Part shown: positions 61,457-64,000 of the stretch, piece after piece | How positions within the stretch are numbered: position 1 is the stretch's first letter | Layout: each line of letters starts with the position of its first letter | DNA from: JAFEDN01 sp963712715 | GTDB taxonomy: Bacteria; Pseudomonadota; Gammaproteobacteria; Coxiellales; Coxiellaceae | Reading direction: 5' to 3' | DNA: 64,000 nucleotides | NCBI GenBank assembly: GCA_963712715.1 | Contig: CAVQJI010000048.1 | Coordinates: 83,720-147,719 of the forward strand | Position numbers and translations under genes: made by a program | Notes under the pieces: generated by a model | Told to the model about the DNA's origin: nothing | Database searches by the model: none | What the model saw: the letters and a program-made list of their open reading frames with translations, nothing else

Positions 61457-63006
61457 ATGTCAAATAATCCAAAACCCCTGGTGTTAATTATCCTGGATGG
61501 CTGGGGAGACAGGGAAAGCAGTCTGCATAATCCCATCAAAAATGCTTCTACACCGACCATGGATTATTTATTCAATCATTATCCTTCTATTCTTCTTCAG
61601 GCTTCCGGACGCGCCGTGGGACTCCCCGAAGGTCAAATAGGCAACTCCGAAGTGGGCCACTTACACCTGGGCGCCGGACGTCCGGTCCACAGGATTTAAC
61701 CCGGATTAACGAGGCCGTCGCCGACGGCTCGTTTAAAAAAAACCCGGTGTTTTTAGAAGCCATTGCCCGAGCGAAACAAAACAACAGCGCTATCCATATC
61801 CTGGGATTGGTATCACCCGGGGGGGTTCATAGCCAGGAAAACCATATCGTGGCTTTAATTGAGATGATCCATGAACAAGGCGTCGCTAAACAATATCTAC
61901 ACGCTTTTTTGGATGGCCGTGATGTGGCTCCGCGTTCAGCACATGCCTCGCTGGCAAAAATCGAAAAACTTTATCAATCACTGGGCAATGGCCGTATCGC
62001 CGATATCATCGGCCGTTATTACGCCATGGACCGCGATCACCGCTGGGAACGCATTCAGGCTGCTTATGATCTGCTCACGCTGGGAAAAGCGCAGTATACG
62101 GCGACGTCCGCATTAACTGCTTTGGCGGCTGCATACAGCCGTAATGAGAATGATGAATTTGTACAGGCGACCACTATTCATGATCCCGGAATGCCACCTG
62201 TCACGTTGCAGGACAATGATGTGATCATTTTTATGAATTTTCGCGCAGACCGTGCCCGTCAACTTTGTTTTGCTTTGACCGATTCACATTTCACTGGATT
62301 TAAACGGGCTCACTTCACCCACCCAGCCGAATTTGTAACGCTCACAGAATACACCCCGGAATTAAAAGCCAGAATCGCCTTCCCACCGATTCCCATGAAA
62401 AATACCCTCGGTGAGGTTTTATCTAATCACGGCCTCCGGCAATTGCGCATTGCGGAAACTGAAAAATACGCCCATGTCACTTATTTTTTTAACGGCGGCA
62501 ATGAAACGCCATTTCCTGAGGAAGCCCGGGTATTAATACCTTCACCTAAAGTAGCCACCTATGATTTACAGCCAGAAATGAGCGCTGTCGAACTCACAGA
62601 CCGCCTGATTGATGCGATTGAGAAAGGCGGTTATGACGTGATTATCTGTAACTATGCCGATCCCGATATGGTGGGCCACACCGGTGTGGAGAAAGCCGCC
62701 AATCAGGCGGTGGAAGTGATTGATCAATGTATGCGGCGGCTCGTTGAAAGTTTGAAAAAAACCGGCGGCGAATTACTGATAACCGCGGACCATGGTAACG
62801 TTGAAGTGATGTACGACGAAAAAAATCAACAGCCACATACTGCGCATACGACAAACCAGGTGCCACTGTTATATGTGGGGCGCGCGGCAAAATGGCAGCC
62901 TATCAATCACCCCAGTTTGATGGATGTCGCCCCAACAATGCTTTATCTGCTGGGTTTAACTCCTCCTGCGGAAATGACCGGCAAAAATTTACTAAAATTA
63001 ATTTGA
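61457..63006 (+). CDS. gpmI: 2,3-bisphosphoglycerate-independent phosphoglycerate mutase, frame interrupted
   Basis: Start MSNNPKPLVLIILDGWGDRES, with GGAG upstream. The first frame stops after HLHLGAGRPVHRI; restoring one missing base near 61690 (CCACAGG for CCACCAGG) gives HQDLTRINEAVADGSF and continues through FLDGRDVAPRSA, RADRARQL and ITADHGNVEVMYD to 63006. The rebuilt enzyme is 516 residues (E. coli 514) with the alkaline-phosphatase-type metal residues. Divergent from yibN, with envC next. Probably a sequence error. Confidence 0.93.
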
Positions 63007-63019
63007 ACCAGGATCATTC

Positions 63020-64000
63020 ATGCGGCGGTATTTAGGAGTTATTTTATTGTGTGCCACCAGCTGTGTCTATGCAGGTAACCAACAAAGTCAACTCAATCAC
63101 ATCGTTGAACAAATCAAAAATATTAAAAATATTCTGCAACAAAAACACACTAAACGCGACGCGTTACAGCAGGATTTAAATAAAATTGATACAGCTTACG
63201 GCGAAGCTTCACAAAATCGCCGGCATACGGAACAACAAATTCTCAGACAAAAACAGCAGATCGCTTTTCTTGAACGCTCTTCGTTATTAAATCGAAATCA
63301 AACTCAAATGCAACAGCAAGCTCTGGCGGAACAAATCAGGTTGGCTTATTTGTTGCAACGTCAGGGACCTGTGAAACTTTTGTTAAACCAGCAGAATCTT
63401 CGTGAGACCGGCCGATTGCTTCATTATTATCAATCTTTGACTCTTTATCGACTTAACACTATAAACAAACTGCAGGCAAATCTGGAAAAAATTAATATTC
63501 ACCAGGAACAGTTGTACGCTCAATATCTGGTGTTGCAAAAATTACAACAGCAGGAACAGGTTGAACAGAACAATTTGACAGCGATGAAATCCAACCGTTC
63601 ACAATTAATGATGGCTATCAATCAAAAAATCATCGATCAAAAGCAGCAATTGGAGGCTTTATCCGCTAATAAGAAACGCCTGGAACAAACTCTGATCCAT
63701 CTGGCGCGTCTCACGCAAACCAAAATAGAGACTAAGCCCGGTCATTTCAGCAATCTAAATTTCGCGGCTCAACATGGACGTTTGCCCTGGCCAACCCGAG
63801 GCTCGGTACTGCATTATTTCAACACCTCTATCGCCAACAGTGAACTTAAATGGAATGGTGAACTGATCGAAGCGCCCGATGAGCAGCCCGTTTACTCGGT
63901 CGCCGCCGGTACGGTAATTTTTAGCAAATGGCTGGAAGGTTATGGCTTATTGATCATTATCAATCACGGCGGAGGGTATATGACTCTGTATGGCCTAATG
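63020..64000 (+). CDS. envC: Murein hydrolase activator EnvC (partial, runs off the window)
   Basis: At least 327 residues with no stop before the window ends. Signal peptide MRRYLGVILLCATSCVYA, then a long coiled coil rich in Gln (about 22-235), then a LytM-type domain (GRLPWPTRGSVLHYF, SVAAGTVIFSKWLEGYGLLIIINHGGGYMTLYG). The degenerate LytM motif fits EnvC, which activates AmiA/AmiB amidases at the septum rather than cutting murein itself. It follows gpmI by 13 bases, the E. coli neighbours in the opposite gene order. Confidence 0.93.
   Translation, partial: MRRYLGVILLCATSCVYAGNQQSQLNHIVEQIKNIKNILQQKHTKRDALQQDLNKIDTAYGEASQNRRHTEQQILRQKQQIAFLERSSLLNRNQTQMQQQALAEQIRLAYLLQRQGPVKLLLNQQNLRETGRLLHYYQSLTLYRLNTINKLQANLEKINIHQEQLYAQYLVLQKLQQQEQVEQNNLTAMKSNRSQLMMAINQKIIDQKQQLEALSANKKRLEQTLIHLARLTQTKIETKPGHFSNLNFAAQHGRLPWPTRGSVLHYFNTSIANSELKWNGELIEAPDEQPVYSVAAGTVIFSKWLEGYGLLIIINHGGGYMTLYGLM

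Overview
This window is a chromosomal segment of a gammaproteobacterium. The strongest clues are the gene order gpmI-yibN-grxC-secB-gpsA, the grpE-dnaK-dnaJ order, and a tRNA-secE-nusG-rplKAJL-rpoBC-rpsLG-fusA-tuf-S10-spc-alpha series. Long orphan proteins, AT-rich insertions and many palindromic repeats fit an intracellular or host-associated member of, or near, Legionellales; that placement is inference. Core genes have moderate GC and the accessory genes are visibly AT-rich.

Layout. 0-2.2 kb: a DUF4143-type ATPase and a HicAB toxin-antitoxin pair with a palindrome inside its promoter. 2.2-19.1 kb: housekeeping genes (uup, rdgC, dnaJ-dnaK-grpE, nadK, recN) interspersed with four orphan loci (4.2, 10.3, 12.4 and 17.2 kb). 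One of these has a Cys-His-Asp pattern like papain or transglutaminase enzymes. Four copies of a palindromic repeat and one small inverted-repeat element with a probable target duplication lie in the spacers. 19.1-49.3 kb: about 30 kb entirely on the minus strand, reading from tRNA-Tyr, Gly, Thr and Trp through secE, nusG, rplKAJL, rpoBC, rpsL, rpsG, fusA and tuf into the full S10, spc and alpha ribosomal protein clusters, ending with rplQ. 49.3-51 kb: a phosphopantetheinyl transferase and an LD-carboxypeptidase, divergent. 51-59.1 kb: an accessory region with an AbiE-type toxin-antitoxin pair, a 3' fragment of gpsA, and a very AT-rich class II lanthipeptide locus (flippase-like membrane protein, 55-residue precursor, LanM synthetase, large metallo-beta-lactamase-fold protein). 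59.2-64 kb: the conserved gpsA-secB-grxC-yibN cluster, divergent gpmI and the start of envC.

The best candidate for a new system is the lanthipeptide locus. It sits between the intact gpsA and a direct-repeat copy of the gpsA 3' end that is about 93 percent identical. Most differences between the two copies are synonymous, so the locus looks horizontally acquired. It lacks the peptidase-containing ABC exporter usual for class II clusters and carries a flippase-like protein and an unusual MBL protein instead.

Several essential genes (rplX, rpsQ, rpmC, rpsC, rplV, rpoB, gpmI) and yibN are interrupted by single-base indels. Restoring the frame gives a normal full-length protein each time, often with the expected overlap to the next gene. 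These are most likely consensus errors in the sequence, so the genes are annotated as complete CDS with the indel position noted. Translated proteins near 27.0-29.6 kb should be used with care.
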